From Teichococcus vastitatis (GTDB lineage Bacteria > Pseudomonadota > Alphaproteobacteria > Acetobacterales > Acetobacteraceae), in assembly GCF_003604215.1 (NCBI RefSeq), contig NZ_QXGS01000005.1:124001-188000 (forward strand): DNA of 64,000 bases, given 5' to 3'. Within the stretch, counting starts at the first letter, position 1. Every line of letters starts with the position of its first letter. The notes under the pieces are model-generated. The model had not been told where the DNA came from and ran no database searches. It saw only the letters and a program-made list of their open reading frames with translations. A program made the position numbers and the translations under genes. Positions 43,192 through 53,359 of this stretch are shown piece after piece.

Positions 43192-44372
43192 CGCTGTTGT
43201 ATCTCGTCGCCGGCGAGGCGTCCGGCGACATGCTGGGCGCCCGGCTGATCGCCGCGCTGCGCCGCCGCCGTCCTGACCTGCGTTTCGCCGGCGTGGGTGG
43301 CGACCGCATGGCCGAGCAGGGTTTCCGCAGCCTGTTCCCGATGCGCGAGCTGGCGTTGATGGGCTTCCTGGAAGTGCTGCCCAACCTCCGCCGCCTGGCA
43401 GGCCGGCTGAACGAGACCGGCGCCGACATCGCTGCCCGCCAGCCGGCGCTGGTGGTGACGATCGACAGCCCTGGTTTCACCCTGCGGGTGGCGGCACGCG
43501 CCAAGGCGCAGGGCTTCCGCGTGGTGCATTACGTGGCGCCGCAGGTCTGGGCCTGGCGCCCCGGCCGGGCCCGCAAAATCGCTCGCCAGGCCGACCGCAT
43601 CCTGGCCCTGCTGCCATTCGAGGCCCCGTTCTTCGAGCGGGCGGGCATTCCGGTCAGCTTTGTCGGGCATTCCATCCTGGAATCCGGCGCGGACCAGGGA
43701 AACGCCGCGCGCTTCCGCGCCCGGCACGGCCTGACGTCGGGGGAGCGCGTGGTGCTGGTGATGCCGGGCAGCCGCCGCAGCGAGGTCGGCCGATTGTTGC
43801 CCGCCTTCGGCGAGGCGCTGCGCCGGGCGGAGGCGCAGCTGCCTGGCCTGCGCCCGGTGCTGCCGCTGGCCGGCCCGGTGGAGGACAGCGTGCGTGCCAT
43901 GGCCGCAAGCTGGCATCCCGCGCCGATCCTGGTGCGGGATGTGGCCGAGAAATACGACGCCTTCGCCGCGGCACGCGAAAGCCACGGCGCGGGGCTGATT
44001 AAATCTGGCACATCCTCCCTGGAAGTTGCGCTGGCCGGCGTGCCGATGGTGGTCGGCTACAAGGTCAACCCCATCTCCGCCGCCATTGCGCGGCGGCTGA
44101 TCCAGGTCCGGTTCGTCAGCATCGTCAACCTTCTGGCCGATGCCGCCGTGATCCCGGAATACCTGCAGGAGCGCTGCACGCCGGAGGCGCTGTCGGCCGA
44201 GCTGGTGCGCCTGCTGACCGACCACGAGGCCAGTGCCCGCCAGCGCGCCGGCTTCGCGGCGGTGATGCAGCGCCTGCGGCCGGATGGCCTGCTGCCCAGC
44301 GAGGCCGCCGCCGCGGCCGTGCTGTCCATGCTGGATGCCGATGAGGAGGGATCGCAACGGAACGTCGCGTGA
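43188..44372 (+). CDS. lpxB: Lipid-A-disaccharide synthase LpxB
   Basis: 394 residues. LpxB joins UDP-2,3-diacylglucosamine and lipid X at the inner membrane. Motifs: LYLVAGEASGDMLGARLIAAL, FAGVGGDRMAEQGF, HYVAPQVWAWRPGRARKI, VMPGSRRSEVGRLLPAF and SGTSSLEVALAGVPMVVGYK. The usual partners lpxD, fabZ, lpxA are not here; a nitrilase-like gene overlaps its start. An active Gram-negative outer membrane is implied. Confidence 0.96.
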   Translation: MTLLYLVAGEASGDMLGARLIAALRRRRPDLRFAGVGGDRMAEQGFRSLFPMRELALMGFLEVLPNLRRLAGRLNETGADIAARQPALVVTIDSPGFTLRVAARAKAQGFRVVHYVAPQVWAWRPGRARKIARQADRILALLPFEAPFFERAGIPVSFVGHSILESGADQGNAARFRARHGLTSGERVVLVMPGSRRSEVGRLLPAFGEALRRAEAQLPGLRPVLPLAGPVEDSVRAMAASWHPAPILVRDVAEKYDAFAAARESHGAGLIKSGTSSLEVALAGVPMVVGYKVNPISAAIARRLIQVRFVSIVNLLADAAVIPEYLQERCTPEALSAELVRLLTDHEASARQRAGFAAVMQRLRPDGLLPSEAAAAAVLSMLDADEEGSQRNVA

Positions 44373-44495
44373 CGGGTTTCAACAGCGGGCCACGTTCACC
44401 TCCCGTGTGGTTTGATCTATCGGTGCTGTAAGCGCCGCTGGCGCCTCCAGTTCCGCGACCGACCATCCCGGATCAGCCGGGAGCAAAGGAGAGCC

Positions 44496-45938
44496 GTGCC
44501 TCAGACCTTGCAACGCTTCACCAGCGGCATTGAAGGCCTGGACCAGATCATGGGCGGCGGCTTTGTGGCTGACAGCACCTATATCATCCATGGTCATCCG
44601 GGGTCGGGGAAGACCATCCTGGGCAACCAGATCGCCTTTCACCGGGCGAGCCAGGGCGACACTGTTCTGTATGTCACGCTGCTGGCAGAATCCCATGAGC
44701 GGCTTTTCGCCTTTCTCTCCACGCTGAATTTCTTTGATCCGCCGCGGCTCGGCCAGCGGATCAACTATGTCAGCGCCTTCAGCATCATGGACAATGAAGG
44801 CCTCGACGGCGTGATCCGCCTGCTGCGCCGGGAGATTCCCCGGCAGGGAGCCACCCTGCTGGTGCTCGACGGCCTGCTGAACGCCCGGGAAAAGGCCGCG
44901 TCGGCGTTCGACATGAAGAAATTCATTGCCGAACTGCAGAGCAACGCGGTTTTCACCAATTGCACCGCCCTGCTGCTGACCAGCGCGCGCTTCGAGGAGA
45001 GCAGCCCCGAATACACCATGGTGGATGGCATCATCGAGCTGCGGGAAGAAGAGCTCGGCGTGCGCAGCATCCGCCGGCTGCGGGTGCGCAAGTCCCGCGG
45101 CAGCTCGGCCTTGTCCGGCCTGCACCAATACGAGATCCGGCAGGCTGGCCTGGTGACCTATCCGCGCCTCGAATCCGTCTCCGGCGCCACGTATCCGGCG
45201 GACGATCCGACGTCCGAGCGCACCAGCAGCGGCATCGCGGAGGTCGATCGCCTGCTGGGAGGCGGGCTGCCGAGCGGATCGACCACGCTGCTGATCGGCC
45301 CCTCCGGCGTCGGCAAGACGTCCTGGGGGCTGCATTACCTGACGCCAGACTCGCCCGAACCCGCGCTGCATTTTGGCTTCTACGAATCGCCGCAGCGGCT
45401 GCAGCTCAAGGCCTCCGCCCTGGGGCGGGACCTGAGCGGCCTGCGGGCCCAGGGCTCGTTGTGGATCGAATGGCGGTCCCCGGTGGAGCGGCTGGTGGAC
45501 GCAGTTGCCATCGACCTGCTGGCCATTGTGGAGAAGCGTGGCATCAAGCGCCTCTTCCTCGACGGGCTCCAGGCCCTTGAGAACAGCATCACCACCCCGC
45601 GCCGCTTCGGTGCTTTCCTGTCGGTGCTGTTCAACGAGTTGCGGGCGCGGGGCGTTACCACCTTGGCAACGCTGGAGATGGGCGACCTGTTCGATACGAC
45701 ACCCCACCTGTCGAGCCCGGACACCCTCAGCATCGCCGACAACATCGTGCTGATGCGCCTGGTGGAGCGTGATGGCCGCATCCATCGCGTCTTCTCGGTG
45801 GTGAAGGTGCGCGACAGCGCCTTCGACCCGGTGCTGCATGATTTCGAGATCACGGATCACGGCATCCGCATCTATAACCGGTTGCTGGGCAGGGCCTTCA
45901 CGCCATCCTTTTCCGTGCCGAACGACGATCCTGTTTGA
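44496..45938 (+). CDS. KaiC-like double-domain RecA/RAD55-type ATPase
   Basis: 480 residues from the GTG at 44496, with AAAGGAGAG directly ahead. Two KaiC domains: the first has Walker A IIHGHPGSGKTILGN, the second LIGPSGVGKTSWGLHYL, each with a Walker B-like hydrophobic strand ending in LDGL. Around the KaiC phosphosite region the sequence is DTLSIADNIVLMRLVE, so the Ser/Thr pair is reduced to one Ser by my alignment, and the EE after Walker A is not intact. It is a KaiC relative, not a clock protein by evidence. A receiver domain gene follows. Confidence 0.88.
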   Translation: MPQTLQRFTSGIEGLDQIMGGGFVADSTYIIHGHPGSGKTILGNQIAFHRASQGDTVLYVTLLAESHERLFAFLSTLNFFDPPRLGQRINYVSAFSIMDNEGLDGVIRLLRREIPRQGATLLVLDGLLNAREKAASAFDMKKFIAELQSNAVFTNCTALLLTSARFEESSPEYTMVDGIIELREEELGVRSIRRLRVRKSRGSSALSGLHQYEIRQAGLVTYPRLESVSGATYPADDPTSERTSSGIAEVDRLLGGGLPSGSTTLLIGPSGVGKTSWGLHYLTPDSPEPALHFGFYESPQRLQLKASALGRDLSGLRAQGSLWIEWRSPVERLVDAVAIDLLAIVEKRGIKRLFLDGLQALENSITTPRRFGAFLSVLFNELRARGVTTLATLEMGDLFDTTPHLSSPDTLSIADNIVLMRLVERDGRIHRVFSVVKVRDSAFDPVLHDFEITDHGIRIYNRLLGRAFTPSFSVPNDDPV

Positions 45939-45971
45939 AACAGAACAGGACAAGGGAAGGCACGGCGCCAA

Positions 45972-46349
45972 ATGACAACAATCCTGGTGGTCGACGACGA
46001 GTTCCTGATATCGGACCTTCTGGCCAATGCGCTGGAAGATCAGGGCTACCGCGTCACCCAGGCCTATCATGGTCGCAAGGCGCTGGAAGTCCTGGCGCAG
46101 GAAACCCCTGCGCTGGTGGTCACCGATTTCATGATGCCGCTGATGAACGGCCTGGAGCTTGCCAGGGCGATCCGCGGCAATGCCCACTGGCAGCACCTGC
46201 CGATCATCCTGCTGAGCGGAGCCCAGGGCTCGATCGCCCGGGAACACCCCAGCCTGTTCAACGAGGTGTTCGACAAGCCCTTCCCCGTGCGGCAGCTCCT
46301 CGCCCGCATCCAGGACTTGGCAGGGCCGCCGGACGATCCGCCGCCCTGA
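45972..46349 (+). CDS. Single-domain response regulator (receiver only)
   Basis: 125 residues, one receiver domain and no output domain. Acidic pocket ILVVDDEFLI, phospho-acceptor Asp in LVVTDFMMPLMNG, conserved Ser in IILLSGAQG, Lys in VFDKPFPV. It lies 33 bases after the KaiC-like gene with no histidine kinase near. The pair suggests a signalling module in which the receiver acts on or responds to the ATPase. Confidence 0.92.
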   Translation: MTTILVVDDEFLISDLLANALEDQGYRVTQAYHGRKALEVLAQETPALVVTDFMMPLMNGLELARAIRGNAHWQHLPIILLSGAQGSIAREHPSLFNEVFDKPFPVRQLLARIQDLAGPPDDPPP

Positions 46350-46369
46350 GGCGCGCCGCCTGAGGCGCC

Positions 46370-47434
46370 TCAGGCGGCGCGTTGCCGCGCCGAGGCAAAC
46401 AGCGCCAACCGGCGCGACGCGGCCTCGCTGAGACCGCCCGCGTAGTTGAGGCCGGGATCCGGCAGGCTTTCCGCGAAATGGCAGGCGGCGGCATGGCTTG
46501 GCACGATGTCGCGCAGGGCCGGCTCTTCCTGCCGGCACCGCTCCTGCGCGAAGGGACAGCGCGTGTGGAAGCGGCAGCCGGGCGGGATGTTCATCGGGCT
46601 CGGCACGTCTCCGCCGAGCGGCACCACCTTGCCGCGGCGCGACGGGTCGGGATGCGGGATCGCCGACAGCAGGGCCCGCGTGTAGGGATGGCGCGGGTCG
46701 CGGAACAGCGAGCGCTTGTCGCCGATCTCCATGATGCGGCCCAGATACATCACCGCCACGCGATCGGCCATGTGCTTCACCACGGCGAGGTCGTGCGCGA
46801 TGAACAGGTAGGACAGGCCGAGCCGCGCCTGCAGATCCTTCATCAGGTTCACCACCTGGGCCTGGATCGAAACGTCGAGCGCGGAAACCGGCTCATCGCA
46901 GACCACGAGATCCGGTTCCACCGACAGGGCACGGGCGATGCCGATGCGCTGCCGCTGCCCGCCGGAGAATTCATGCGGGTAACGCTCCGCATGGAATGGC
47001 GCCAAACCGACCAGGCGCAGCAATTCCTGCACCTTGGCGCGGCGCGAGGCCGCGTTGCCGATGTTGTGCACCTGCATCGGCTCGGCGATGGCGTCGCCTA
47101 CCGTCAGCCGGGGATTGAGGCTGGCATAGGGGTCCTGGAACACGATCTGGATGCGCCGGCGCAGGCTGCGCATCGCGGCGCCGTCCACCCGCGTGACATC
47201 CTGCCCGTCGAACCGGATGCTTCCGGCCGAGGGCTCGATCAGCCGCAGCACCAGCCGCGCGGTGGTGGATTTGCCGCAGCCGGACTCCCCGACCAGTGCC
47301 AGCGTTTCGCCACGGTTCACGGCGAAGGACACGCCGTCCACGGCACGCACCGTGCCGACCTGCTTCTGCAGCAGAACGCCCTTCTTCACCGGATAGTGCC
47401 GCGCCAATCCGTTCACTTCCAGCAGGGCGCTCAT
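46370..47434 (-). CDS. Peptide/opine ABC transporter ATP-binding protein, DppF type
   Basis: 354 residues. Walker [18 protein letters not shown], signature [15 protein letters not shown], Walker [17 protein letters not shown]-terminal oligopeptide ATPase domain has [24 protein letters not shown] with cysteines that may hold an iron-sulfur cluster in this family. Last gene of an eight-gene minus-strand operon; the start overlaps the partner ATPase stop by four bases. Confidence 0.93.
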   Translation of the reverse strand: MSALLEVNGLARHYPVKKGVLLQKQVGTVRAVDGVSFAVNRGETLALVGESGCGKSTTARLVLRLIEPSAGSIRFDGQDVTRVDGAAMRSLRRRIQIVFQDPYASLNPRLTVGDAIAEPMQVHNIGNAASRRAKVQELLRLVGLAPFHAERYPHEFSGGQRQRIGIARALSVEPDLVVCDEPVSALDVSIQAQVVNLMKDLQARLGLSYLFIAHDLAVVKHMADRVAVMYLGRIMEIGDKRSLFRDPRHPYTRALLSAIPHPDPSRRGKVVPLGGDVPSPMNIPPGCRFHTRCPFAQERCRQEEPALRDIVPSHAAACHFAESLPDPGLNYAGGLSEAASRRLALFASARQRAA

Positions 47435-48435
47435 GCGGCGTCCTCCAGCGCCAGGGAGGCTTCAACGGGGGCGCGGATGCATGCCGCCTCGTGGCCGGGC
47501 GCCAGCTCGCGCAGCGGCGGCTGGCCGCTGGTGCAGGGACCGATGCTGAAGGGGCAGCGCGGGTGGAAGCGGCAGCCAGCCGGAAAGGCGAAGGGCGGGG
47601 GCACCGTGCCATCGATCGCCAGCAGCCGGTCCCGCTCCTCGTCAAGGCGCGGCACGGAGCCGAGCAGGCCCAGCGTGTAGGGATGCTGCGGGTCCTCGAA
47701 CAGGGCGCGGGCCGGAGCCCGTTCCGCGACCTTGCCGGCGTAGAGCACCGCGACCTCGTCCGCCATCTCGGCCACCACGCCGAGATCGTGGGTGATCAGG
47801 ATGATCGACATGCCCGTCTCGGCCTGCAGCTCCCGCAGCAGGTCGAGGATCTGCGCCTGCACGGTGACGTCGAGCGCCGTGGTCGGCTCGTCGGCGATCA
47901 GCAGGCGCGGTCGGCAGGCCAGCGCCATGGCGATCATCACCCGCTGCCGCATTCCGCCGGAAAGCTGGTGCGGATACTCGTCGAAGCGCCGCTCCGGCGC
48001 GGGGATGCGGACCCGCTTCAGCGCGGCGATGGCCTCGTCGCGCAGTTGGGACGGGCTGGATTTCGGGGAATGCACCCGCATCGCCTCGGTGATCTGCTTG
48101 CCCACCGTGTGCACGGGGTTGAGCGAGGTCATCGGCTCCTGGAAGATCATGGCGATCTGGCCGCCGCGCACCTGCCGCATCTCGGCATTGGACAGCGTCA
48201 GCAGGTCACGCCCTTCCAGCAGCACGCGGCCATCGCTGATGCGGCCGGGCGGCGGCACCAGCCGCATGATGGACAGCGACAGCATCGACTTGCCGCAGCC
48301 GCTCTCGCCAACGATGCCCAGCGTCCGGCCGCGCTTCACCGAGAGATCGATGCCGTCCACCGCCCGCACCAGCCCGGCGGAGGTCTGGAAGGTGGTGCGC
48401 AGCCCCTCGATCCGCAGCAATTCTGAATCGTTCAT
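47431..48435 (-). CDS. Peptide/opine ABC transporter ATP-binding protein, DppD type
   Basis: 334 residues from the ATG at 48435. Walker [48 protein letters not shown] and the oligopeptide-transporter tail [17 protein letters not shown]. Pairs with the DppF-type ATPase. It starts by overlapping the amidohydrolase stop at TGATG, so transport and hydrolysis are coupled. Confidence 0.93.
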   Translation of the reverse strand: MNDSELLRIEGLRTTFQTSAGLVRAVDGIDLSVKRGRTLGIVGESGCGKSMLSLSIMRLVPPPGRISDGRVLLEGRDLLTLSNAEMRQVRGGQIAMIFQEPMTSLNPVHTVGKQITEAMRVHSPKSSPSQLRDEAIAALKRVRIPAPERRFDEYPHQLSGGMRQRVMIAMALACRPRLLIADEPTTALDVTVQAQILDLLRELQAETGMSIILITHDLGVVAEMADEVAVLYAGKVAERAPARALFEDPQHPYTLGLLGSVPRLDEERDRLLAIDGTVPPPFAFPAGCRFHPRCPFSIGPCTSGQPPLRELAPGHEAACIRAPVEASLALEDAA

Positions 48436-49868
48436 CAGGCCCACCGGAAGGTCGGCGGCGCGATTTTCTCCACCGGGCGATGCGCCCAGTCCTGCCGCGG
48501 TGCGCGGTCGAGGACGCGCTTCTGCGCCTCGTCCAGCGCCGCCGCGGCGGCCGGGTAATCCATGGTCAGCACGCGGCCGTCGCGCACCACCGCCTCGCCC
48601 TCCACGTGGACGGCGCGGATGGCGCGGTCGCCGGCGGCATAAAGCAGCGATCGCATCGGATCGCGGGAGGGGCGCATCATCGGATGCGTCACGTCCACCA
48701 GCACGAAGTCGGCGCGGCAGCCGGGCGCGAGCCGGCCGATGTCGTCGCGGCCCAGCGCCTGGGCGCCGCCCACCGTGGCGGAGTCGAACAGGTCGGTCGA
48801 GGTCAGGCTGCGCGGGTCTTCCGACTGGGTGCGCGCGATGTAGGACACCAGGCGCAGTTCATCGAGCATGTTGTGCGGATAGGTGTCGGTGCCGATGCCC
48901 ATATTGACCCCGCGCTTCCGGTAGCGGCCGAAATGCCGCATCGAGATGCCGCGCCGCGCGAACACGGTGGGGCAGTGCGCGACGGTGGTGCCGGTGTCCG
49001 CCAGGCGATCCAGGTCGTTCTCCGTGTGCCAATGCGTGCTGGGATGGTCGTCGAGGAAGATGCCGTGACCGATGATCGAGCGCTCGGACAGCAGTCCCTG
49101 ACTGTCCAGCCAGCCGATCGGCGTCAGGCCGTGACGGCGGGTGATCTCGTGGAATTCCACCATGGATTGCGCCGCGTGGATCTGCCACGACAGCCCGCGC
49201 GCCTTGGCTTCCTGGAAGCTGTCCCGCAGCAGCGTTTCGGAGCAGGTGTCGATCTGCGCCGGCACCACCATGCCGAACAGCCGGCCGGAAGGATGCTGCT
49301 CGGCCCGCTCGATCAGGCTGAGCGCTTCGGCCATCGCCTTCTCGCCGGCCGCCTCGTCCCACTCATACTCGACCACATGGCCGTTCTTGGTGAACCAGCG
49401 GGCCGAGCGGAACATGGGCGCGACGCAGACGCGCAGCCCGCTCTCGGCCAGCAGGTCGAGCCAGCCGGGATGCGCCATGGACAGGTCGGCTACGGTGGTG
49501 ACGCCGGACAGCAGCAATTCCGACAGCGCCACCCGGACGCAGTGCGGCACCGCCTCGGCGTCGGCGCGGAAGATCGGCATGTATTCGTAGAGCGAGGAAT
49601 TATAGAGCCCCGGCGAGCCGATCTCGTCGAGCAACCCCTTGTTCATCGGCTCCGACGACGGGTGGCAGTGGATGTTGACGAGGCCGGGCATCACCATCAG
49701 CCCCTTGCCGTCGATCACCTCGTCGGCCGGCCCGTCATAGGACCGGCCGACAAAGGTGATGCGCCCATCCTCATAGGCCAGCACCGCATCCGTCAGGTAG
49801 GTGTGCTGCTTCGCCGACGCGTCCCAGGCGATGACCAAGTCGGCATCGCGGATCACGGTGGTGGCCAT
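48435..49868 (-). CDS. Amidohydrolase (chlorohydrolase/cytosine-deaminase-like)
   Basis: 477 residues. Metal motif [13 protein letters not shown], His in [10 protein letters not shown], His in [12 protein letters not shown] and Asp in [12 protein letters not shown]: the mononuclear deaminase/chlorohydrolase group (TrzA/AtzB, guanine deaminase). HxH carries an unusual extra His-Pro (HCHPSSEP). It likely deaminates an N-heterocycle or amidine brought in by the Dpp-type transporter around it. GAGAGGGG precedes the ATG. Confidence 0.9.
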   Translation of the reverse strand: MATTVIRDADLVIAWDASAKQHTYLTDAVLAYEDGRITFVGRSYDGPADEVIDGKGLMVMPGLVNIHCHPSSEPMNKGLLDEIGSPGLYNSSLYEYMPIFRADAEAVPHCVRVALSELLLSGVTTVADLSMAHPGWLDLLAESGLRVCVAPMFRSARWFTKNGHVVEYEWDEAAGEKAMAEALSLIERAEQHPSGRLFGMVVPAQIDTCSETLLRDSFQEAKARGLSWQIHAAQSMVEFHEITRRHGLTPIGWLDSQGLLSERSIIGHGIFLDDHPSTHWHTENDLDRLADTGTTVAHCPTVFARRGISMRHFGRYRKRGVNMGIGTDTYPHNMLDELRLVSYIARTQSEDPRSLTSTDLFDSATVGGAQALGRDDIGRLAPGCRADFVLVDVTHPMMRPSRDPMRSLLYAAGDRAIRAVHVEGEAVVRDGRVLTMDYPAAAAALDEAQKRVLDRAPRQDWAHRPVEKIAPPTFRWA

Positions 49869-49885
49869 GCTGTTCTGCCCCTCTC

Positions 49886-51496
49886 TCAGCGCGTCAAACG
49901 GATGTCGAGGCCCTTGTAGAGCGCGACGCCATAGATGCCGTGGGGCCGGACCCCCTCGACCCGCTGGCCGGACATCACCCAGAGCGGCTGGCGGATCAGC
50001 GGCAGCCAGGGGCTCTGCTCCGTCAGGATCATCTGCGCCTCCCCGATCGCCTTGGCGCGGGTGGCCGGGTCGATGGCGGCCTTGGCGGCGTCGATCAGCC
50101 GGTCAGTGTCCGGATTGTTCCAGTTCATGCGGTTCGGCGTCGGGCGGTTGGCGCTGGGGAAGTACAGTGCCAGCGCATCAGTGGCCGAGGCATAGGGATA
50201 GGAGATGATGAAGGCATCGAATTCCTGCGTCGCCAGCTTGCCCCAGGCCACCGTGGCGTCCCAGAGCTGCACCCGCATCTCGATGCCGATGCGGCGCAGG
50301 TCGGCCTGGATCGCTTGCATCATGCCGTTGTTGTATTGCTGCTGGATGGCATAGGCGAGGAAGCTGGCACGCTGCCCGTCCTTCGCGCGCACGCCGTCGC
50401 CGCCCATGGTCCAGCCGGCCTCGTCCAGCAGCTTGCGGGCGCCCTCGACATCCAGCTTCGGCATCTTCGCCGCCGCCTCGGCACTGTAGTCGAGCGCCTT
50501 GGGATTGACGTAGCTGTCGGCGACCTCACCGGCGCCGAACCAGACGGCCTTGTTGATGGCCGCCTTGTCCACGGCCATGTTGATGGCGCGGCGCACCGCC
50601 GGATCGTTCATCACGGGCTTGTCCACCCTGAAGCCCATGAAGTTGTCGTAGAAGTAGTTCGGCTGCTGCTGCAGCTTCACGGTGGGAATGCGCTTCAGGC
50701 CTTCCAGCGCGAAATACGGGATCCACTGCGTCACGTCACCCTGGCCGGACTGCACGGCGGCGAGCCGCGTATTGGCTTCCGGGATCACGCGCAGGATGAT
50801 GCGGCCGACCTGTGGCGACGGGTTCTGGTAGATCGGGGAGCCCCAGTTATAGGCGGGGTTCTTGGTCAGAACCATGTCCTGCCGCGGCTGCCAGCTCTGC
50901 CAGCAATAGGGCCCGACGCCGTTGAAGCCCTGTACCCCGAAATTGTCGCCGAGCTTCTCCACCGTCGCCTGGTCGACGATTCCGGTGAAATACTGCGCCA
51001 GCTGCGTCAGCAATTCGCTGAACGGTTCCTGCAGCTCATATTCCACGGTGAAGTCGTCGGCGGCGCGGATCTCCTTCACCTTGCCGGCGCGCCAGCGCAC
51101 CGGGCCGCGCAGCGCCGGGTCGATGAAGCGGTTCAGCGTGTAGACCACATCCTTCGCCGTCATCGGCTTGCCGTCGCAGAACTTGACGCCTTGCTTCAAC
51201 TTGAAGGTGTAGAGCTTCCCATCCTCGCTGACGGTCCAGCTTTCCGCCAGGCCGGGACGAACGGTCTTCTGGTCCCAATCCATCGACACCAGCGTGTCGG
51301 TCAGCAGGAACAGCGCCTCGCCCGCCGCCGTGGCCGAGGTGCGCGCGGGGTCATAACGATCGGCATCGATCTCGCGCAGCACCACCAGGGTGTCGCGCGG
51401 TGCCATCTGGGCGGCGGCCGGCAGCCCTGCCAGGGTCAGCGCGGTGCCGGCGAGCAGCGCGGCGGTGCGGCGGCGCAGCTTCATCATCTCGAACAT
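49886..51496 (-). CDS. Solute-binding protein, family 5 (Dpp/Opp type)
   Basis: 536 residues from the ATG at 51496. A signal peptide (LRRRTAALLAGTALTLAGLPAAAQ) is followed by the SBP_bac_5 fold: LAESWTVSEDGKLYTFKLKQGVKFCDGKPMTAKDVVYTL and NMAVDKAAINKAV. It delivers a peptide-like or opine-like ligand to the permeases. The gene sits between permease dppC and the amidohydrolase, with 17 bases to the latter. Confidence 0.93.
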   Translation of the reverse strand: MFEMMKLRRRTAALLAGTALTLAGLPAAAQMAPRDTLVVLREIDADRYDPARTSATAAGEALFLLTDTLVSMDWDQKTVRPGLAESWTVSEDGKLYTFKLKQGVKFCDGKPMTAKDVVYTLNRFIDPALRGPVRWRAGKVKEIRAADDFTVEYELQEPFSELLTQLAQYFTGIVDQATVEKLGDNFGVQGFNGVGPYCWQSWQPRQDMVLTKNPAYNWGSPIYQNPSPQVGRIILRVIPEANTRLAAVQSGQGDVTQWIPYFALEGLKRIPTVKLQQQPNYFYDNFMGFRVDKPVMNDPAVRRAINMAVDKAAINKAVWFGAGEVADSYVNPKALDYSAEAAAKMPKLDVEGARKLLDEAGWTMGGDGVRAKDGQRASFLAYAIQQQYNNGMMQAIQADLRRIGIEMRVQLWDATVAWGKLATQEFDAFIISYPYASATDALALYFPSANRPTPNRMNWNNPDTDRLIDAAKAAIDPATRAKAIGEAQMILTEQSPWLPLIRQPLWVMSGQRVEGVRPHGIYGVALYKGLDIRLTR

Positions 51497-51518
51497 CCTT
51501 GGCCCTTTCCCGAGCAGG

Positions 51519-52412
51519 TCAAACGCGAAGCCGGGGGTCCAGCGCATCGCGCAGCGCATCGCCCAGCAGGTTGAAGGTCAGTACCACCACGAAGATCGCC
51601 AGGCAGGGCAGCACGGCGATGTGGGGTGCGAAGAACAGGAAGTTGCGGCCATCCGCCGCCATCGCGCCCAACTCCGCCACCGGCGGCTGCGCGCCGAGGC
51701 CGAGAAAGGACAGCGCGGAGCCCAGCAGGATCACTTGGCCGAAGCGCAGCGTGGCGAAGACGAAGATCGGCGACAGGCAGTTCGGCGCCACGTGTCGGGC
51801 GATCAGCCGCGCATCGCTCATGCCGGTGGCGCGCGCCGCCTCGATGTAGTCCATGCGCATCACCACCAGCGCCGCGCCGCGCACGATGCGCGCCATCAGC
51901 GGCACCGTCGCCACGGACAGCGCCAGCACCACGGCCGGGATCCCCGGCCCGAAGATAGCGGCGATGGCCAGCCCGAACAGGATCGCCGGGAAGGACAGCA
52001 GCACGTCCATCAGTCGCATCAGCAGCCCATCGGCGCGGCGGTAGAAGGCGGCGGCGAAGCCGATGGCGGCCCCCGCCGCGCCGCCCAGCAGCACGGACAA
52101 CAGGCCCATCACCAGCGTCACCCGCAGACCGAACAGCATGCGCGTCACCATGTCCCGTCCCTGGCTGTCGGCGCCGAGCGGCAGGCCCTCGGTCCCCGGC
52201 ACCGACATGGCGGCGGCGAGATTGTTGTCGAGCGGATCGGTCGGCGCCATCCAGGGGGCGAGCAGCGCCGCCAGCACCAGCAGCACGGCGACGGCGAAGG
52301 CACCGGCCGCCACCGGCTCGCGCAGCAGCCGCCGCAGCGTGCCGGGCCGGCGCGGGGCAGAGGGCGCCACCGGCGTGGCTGCCGCCGCGGCGGCCGAGTT
52401 CAGGCTGGCCAT
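51519..52412 (-). CDS. Peptide-type ABC transporter permease, DppC type
   Basis: 297 residues with six membrane helices. The EAA loop is YIEAARATGMSDARLIARHVAPN; GADSQGRDMVTRMLFGLRVTL is the DppC-type opening. N-terminal low-complexity Ala/Pro is probably a cytoplasmic tail. GGAGCGTGAG precedes the ATG at 52412, two bases after the partner permease. Confidence 0.93.
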   Translation of the reverse strand: MASLNSAAAAAATPVAPSAPRRPGTLRRLLREPVAAGAFAVAVLLVLAALLAPWMAPTDPLDNNLAAAMSVPGTEGLPLGADSQGRDMVTRMLFGLRVTLVMGLLSVLLGGAAGAAIGFAAAFYRRADGLLMRLMDVLLSFPAILFGLAIAAIFGPGIPAVVLALSVATVPLMARIVRGAALVVMRMDYIEAARATGMSDARLIARHVAPNCLSPIFVFATLRFGQVILLGSALSFLGLGAQPPVAELGAMAADGRNFLFFAPHIAVLPCLAIFVVVLTFNLLGDALRDALDPRLRV

Positions 52413-52413
52413 C

Positions 52414-53355
52414 TCACGCTCCCCGCATGCGCGGGTCGAGCGCGACATACAGCACGTCGACCACCAGGTTGATCAGGATGAAGCCCAGCGACAGCACGAT
52501 GATGGTGCCCTGGGCCATGGGAAAGTCGGAGGACAGGATGGCGCCCACCGCCAGCCGCCCGACGCCCGGCCAGGAGAACACCGTCTCCGTCACCACCGCG
52601 CCACCCAGCAAAAATCCGATCTGCAGGCCGATCAGCGTGACCACGGGGATCATTGCGTTGCGCAGGGCATGGCGCAGCACCACGGCGCGCTCGCTCAGGC
52701 CCTTGGCGCGGGCAGTTCGCACATGCTCGGCGCCCAGAACCTCCAGAACCGCGGTGCGGGTCATGCGCGCCACCGGCGCGATGAAGGTGCCGCCCAGGGT
52801 CAGGGCCGGCAGCGCGACCGCCTGCCAGCCCTCCACGGTCCAGAGCGGACCGCCGCGGCCGGTGAAGGGCAGCAGCTGCCACTGGAAGCCGACGAACCAG
52901 ATCAGCATCAATCCGAGGAAGAACACCGGCACCGATCCGCCCGCCACCGACAGCGCCGTGACGAAGCGATCCAGCACGGAGCCGCGGAAATACGCCGCAA
53001 CCGTTCCCAGCGCGATGCCGATCGGGATCGACCAGAACAGCGAGGCGAACATCAGCTCCAGCGTCGGCCCGATGGTGGCGCCGAGTTCCTGCGTCACCGC
53101 GACGTTGTTGATGATCGAAACCCCGAGGTCGCCCTGCAGCAGGCGCCAGAGATAGGTGCCGAACTGCACCCAGAGCGGCTGGTCGAGGCCGAGGTCGCGG
53201 CGGAGCGCCTCCACCACGTCGGGGGTGGCGCTGGGACCGGCGCGGACAATGGCCGGATCGTTCGGCACCACCTGCATCAGCAGGAAACCGATCAGCAGCA
53301 CGCCGAGCATCACGGGAAGGGTCAGCAGCAGACGCTGCACGACGTGGCGCAGCAT
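52414..53355 (-). CDS. Peptide-type ABC transporter permease, DppB type
   Basis: 313 residues, six helices. LRHVVQRLLLTLPVMLGVLLIGFLL start and RTARAKGLSERAVVLRHALRNAMIP EAA loop are DppB hallmarks. The ATG at 53355 gives the standard N-terminus; the longer frame to 53397 overlaps the upstream gene. Works with the DppC-, DppD- and DppF-type proteins. Confidence 0.93.
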   Translation of the reverse strand: MLRHVVQRLLLTLPVMLGVLLIGFLLMQVVPNDPAIVRAGPSATPDVVEALRRDLGLDQPLWVQFGTYLWRLLQGDLGVSIINNVAVTQELGATIGPTLELMFASLFWSIPIGIALGTVAAYFRGSVLDRFVTALSVAGGSVPVFFLGLMLIWFVGFQWQLLPFTGRGGPLWTVEGWQAVALPALTLGGTFIAPVARMTRTAVLEVLGAEHVRTARAKGLSERAVVLRHALRNAMIPVVTLIGLQIGFLLGGAVVTETVFSWPGVGRLAVGAILSSDFPMAQGTIIVLSLGFILINLVVDVLYVALDPRMRGA

Positions 53356-53359
53356 GGCG

